DNA of 6,676 bases from Natrinema soli (lineage in GTDB: Archaea > Halobacteriota > Halobacteria > Halobacteriales > Natrialbaceae), in contig NZ_JAQIVI010000573.1 of NCBI RefSeq assembly GCF_028618695.1, forward strand, positions 1 through 6,676, given 5' to 3'. Shown here piece by piece: positions 5,111 to 6,676 of this stretch. The position numbers and the translations under genes are program-made. The stretch's first letter is position 1, and the number at the start of each line of letters is the position of its first letter. Under the pieces are notes generated by a model. That model was not told the DNA's origin. It did no database searches and saw only the letters and a program-made list of their open reading frames with translations.

Positions 5111-5971
5111 TCACACCAGACTACCGAGCGGATCGAACCGAACCGCGGCCACGAGGACGGCGAGGAAGACGTAGGAGCCGCGGATGAGGAGCATGGTCGC
5201 GAGTTCGGGGTCCGCTCGTCGCGCGACGAGAGCGACGGCGGCGAACGCGAGCGCCGCGAGCAGCGACGTGAGGGGAAAGATGCGAACGAGAGCCAACGCG
5301 GCGACGGCCACGACCGCAGCGATCATCAGCCCGTAGGCGACGTCGTGAGCGCGGTCGGGACCGACGGCGACCGCGACGGTCCGTTTCTCGATCGAGCGAT
5401 CGTACGCGTAGTCCTGCGTGTCGTCGATCACCTTGATCCCGGAGAGGAGCGTGAGGAAGACGACGGCGAAGCCGAGCGGAACGACCCCGATCGTCGCGGC
5501 CTGCACGTAGAACCCGCCGACCATGGAGAGGGCGATACCCAGGGGGTAGCCGGTCGTCGCCGTCACCGGGTTCGTGTCGAGTTGCGGCGCGTGGTGGTAG
5601 GCGATCAGCCACGTCGGAACGACCAGCGCGACCGCGACCGGCCCGACGAGAACGCCGAGGGCCACGCAACACAGCGCAAACACCGCGGTCGACAGCCCGA
5701 GTGCGATCCGACAGCCGCTCTCGGTCAAGGGATGATCGTCGTCCTCGCCGCGGACGTGGAAATCGACGTAGCCGTCTTTCACGTGAGCCGTGTAGACCGC
5801 GGCGAACATCGCGACGACGTGGACCGCCGCGGTCAGCGGGTCGACGGTTCCGGCGAGGATCGCGCCGAACAGCGAGGCCGCGAGCGGCGGCGTCATGAAG
5901 ACGGGATGGACCTGTGACCAGAACGCTCGAGCGGTCGCGTCGACTCCGGCGGCGTCCCTCGCGAGGGGCAT
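5111..5971 (-). CDS. UbiA-family membrane prenyltransferase
   Basis: A 286-residue, very hydrophobic protein with about eight or nine membrane segments. UbiA enzymes transfer a polyprenyl chain from its diphosphate to an acceptor (quinone ring, glycerol-phosphate lipid, haem and others) inside the membrane. The first Asp-rich loop is HVKDGYVDFHVRGEDDDHP (about residues 63-81), which replaces the usual NDxxDxxxD. The second is DDTQDYAYDRSIEKRT (183-198), matching the DxxxD...K-x-T pattern; the AYHHAP stretch at 124-129 also fits the family. The acceptor cannot be told from sequence; menaquinone or archaeal lipid synthesis are the usual options. The frame extends 37 codons further upstream, but that extension is hydrophilic and crosses the promoter. 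The ATG at 5971 lies 23 bp below a TATA box, so it is preferred. It is divergent from the ThDP enzyme gene, 109 bp apart. Confidence 0.88.
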   Translation of the reverse strand: MPLARDAAGVDATARAFWSQVHPVFMTPPLAASLFGAILAGTVDPLTAAVHVVAMFAAVYTAHVKDGYVDFHVRGEDDDHPLTESGCRIALGLSTAVFALCCVALGVLVGPVAVALVVPTWLIAYHHAPQLDTNPVTATTGYPLGIALSMVGGFYVQAATIGVVPLGFAVVFLTLLSGIKVIDDTQDYAYDRSIEKRTVAVAVGPDRAHDVAYGLMIAAVVAVAALALVRIFPLTSLLAALAFAAVALVARRADPELATMLLIRGSYVFLAVLVAAVRFDPLGSLV

Positions 5972-5992
5972 ATGCGAGCGACAACGAACTGA

Positions 5993-6000
5993 AGTATAAT
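5993..6000 (-). promoter_or_regulatory. TATA box of the prenyltransferase gene
   Basis: On the minus strand ATTATACT lies about 22 bp before the ATG at 5971, placing the transcription start at or next to the start codon. This supports a leaderless mRNA and decides against the longer reading frame that begins at 6082. Confidence 0.65.
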
Positions 6001-6080
6001 ACCCGGTCCGGGGCCGCACGAGCTGGAACCGATCCGCCGAAACACACAATTTGATGTGAGATGGCGTGCCACGAGGGAGC

Positions 6081-6676
6081 ATGGCAGATAGCTATACGGG
6101 TGCGGATCTCTTCACCGACGCCCTCGAGTCGTACGGCGTCGACTACGTCTTCGGCAATCCGGGAACGACCGAACTGCCGATCATGGACGCGATCGGCCGA
6201 AGCGACCTCGAGTACCGGCTCGGGCTCCACGAGGACATCGCGGTGGGGATGGCCGGCGGCTACGCCCAGCGGCGGCGGTACCACGCCCACCACGACGACT
6301 CGATCACCCCGGTCGGCGTGGCGAATCTCCATATCGCACCCGGATTGGCCCACGGGCTCGGCAACCTCTACGCGGCCAAGATCGCCGGCGCGCCGCTGGT
6401 CGTGACGGCGGGCAACCACAGCACGGACTTCCGCCACGAGGAGCCGATCCTCTCGGGCGATCTGGTCGACATGGCCGACCAGTTCTGCAAGTGGTCCGAC
6501 GAGGTCCTCGACGTCTCGGCGCTGCCGACGATGCTCCGCCGGGCGTTCCGGGTCGCGATGACGCCCCCGACCGGCCCCGTCTTCCTCGGATTGCCCCTCG
6601 ACGTGATGCTGGCCGAAACCGACGCCGAGCCCGAACGGCTCGGTCCGATTCCGAACGCGGGCAGCGGCGATCCGGC
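6081..6676 (+). CDS. Thiamine-diphosphate-dependent decarboxylase/synthase-like enzyme (N-terminal part)
   Basis: The first 198 residues of an enzyme that continues past the window; family members are usually about 530-600 residues. The visible part is the N-terminal Pyr domain of the acetolactate synthase/benzoylformate decarboxylase superfamily. VFGNPGTTELPIMDAI is at residues 23-38. LHEDIAVGMAGGYA (49-62) carries Glu51 at the position of the Glu that activates the cofactor aminopyrimidine. VANLHIAPGLAHGLGNLYAA (80-99), APLVVTAGNHS and PPTGPVFLGLPLDVM follow in the normal order. The NLH...GLGNLYAA wording is closer to benzoylformate-decarboxylase-like members than to acetolactate synthase, but the substrate cannot be set because the cofactor-binding C-terminus is missing. 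Between GYA and NLH there is a basic, His-rich stretch (RRRYHAHHDD) longer than in typical bacterial members. GAGG lies 4 nt before the ATG at 6081; another in-frame start is not needed. Confidence 0.9.
   Translation, partial: MADSYTGADLFTDALESYGVDYVFGNPGTTELPIMDAIGRSDLEYRLGLHEDIAVGMAGGYAQRRRYHAHHDDSITPVGVANLHIAPGLAHGLGNLYAAKIAGAPLVVTAGNHSTDFRHEEPILSGDLVDMADQFCKWSDEVLDVSALPTMLRRAFRVAMTPPTGPVFLGLPLDVMLAETDAEPERLGPIPNAGSGDP

Noticed and set aside
4655..5917. 420-codon plus-strand frame
   Set aside because: It is mostly the antisense of the prenyltransferase gene; the Arg/Asp/Gly-rich low-complexity translation is a typical shadow of a GC-rich gene.
5121..6437. 438-codon minus-strand frame
   Set aside because: It overlaps the prenyltransferase gene in another frame and the ThDP gene in antisense, with Arg-rich shadow-like translation.

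Overview
The window is high-GC DNA whose protein-coding frames read as acidic, Asp/Glu-rich proteins. Likely leaderless starts sit about 20-25 bp below archaeal TATA boxes, and the proteins are typical of haloarchaea (Halobacteria, perhaps a Natrialbales-type genome). This assignment rests on protein style and promoter layout only; no rRNA or tRNA is present to confirm it.

Layout. Positions 1-1710 hold chromosomal genes: a small winged-helix-like protein (41-355, possibly starting before the window) and a complete archaeal YchF/OLA1-type P-loop NTPase with a C-terminal TGS domain (532-1710). Positions 1711-4826 look accessory. First comes a non-coding stretch (1711-2233) containing a dense array of eight short perfect stem-loops (1823-2099), bounded by an exact 8-bp direct repeat, then a second structured segment that could form a pseudoknot (2150-2211). 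Next, on the minus strand, is a two-gene unit: a 48-residue Tat lipoprotein (3739-3885), not in a list limited to longer ORFs, and a 500-residue right-handed parallel beta-helix protein (2234-3736). The two are 2 bp apart and preceded by a strong TATA box. Upstream of that lies about 0.94 kb with no intact gene, holding a minus-strand pseudogene broken by at least four lesions (4144-4568). From 4827 onward ordinary genes resume: a small zinc-ribbon protein (4827-5075), a convergent UbiA-family membrane prenyltransferase (5111-5971), and a divergent thiamine-diphosphate-dependent decarboxylase/synthase-like enzyme that runs off the window (6081-6676).

The genes do not form one pathway. The clearest functional link is the lipoprotein/beta-helix pair: the small protein carries the export and membrane-anchoring signals that the large one lacks, and the two appear translationally coupled. 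The most unusual non-coding signal is the hairpin array. Its regular architecture (6-11 bp perfect stems, mostly 3-nt loops) and flanking direct repeat suggest a small non-autonomous element or a structured RNA locus rather than an ordinary intergenic spacer.
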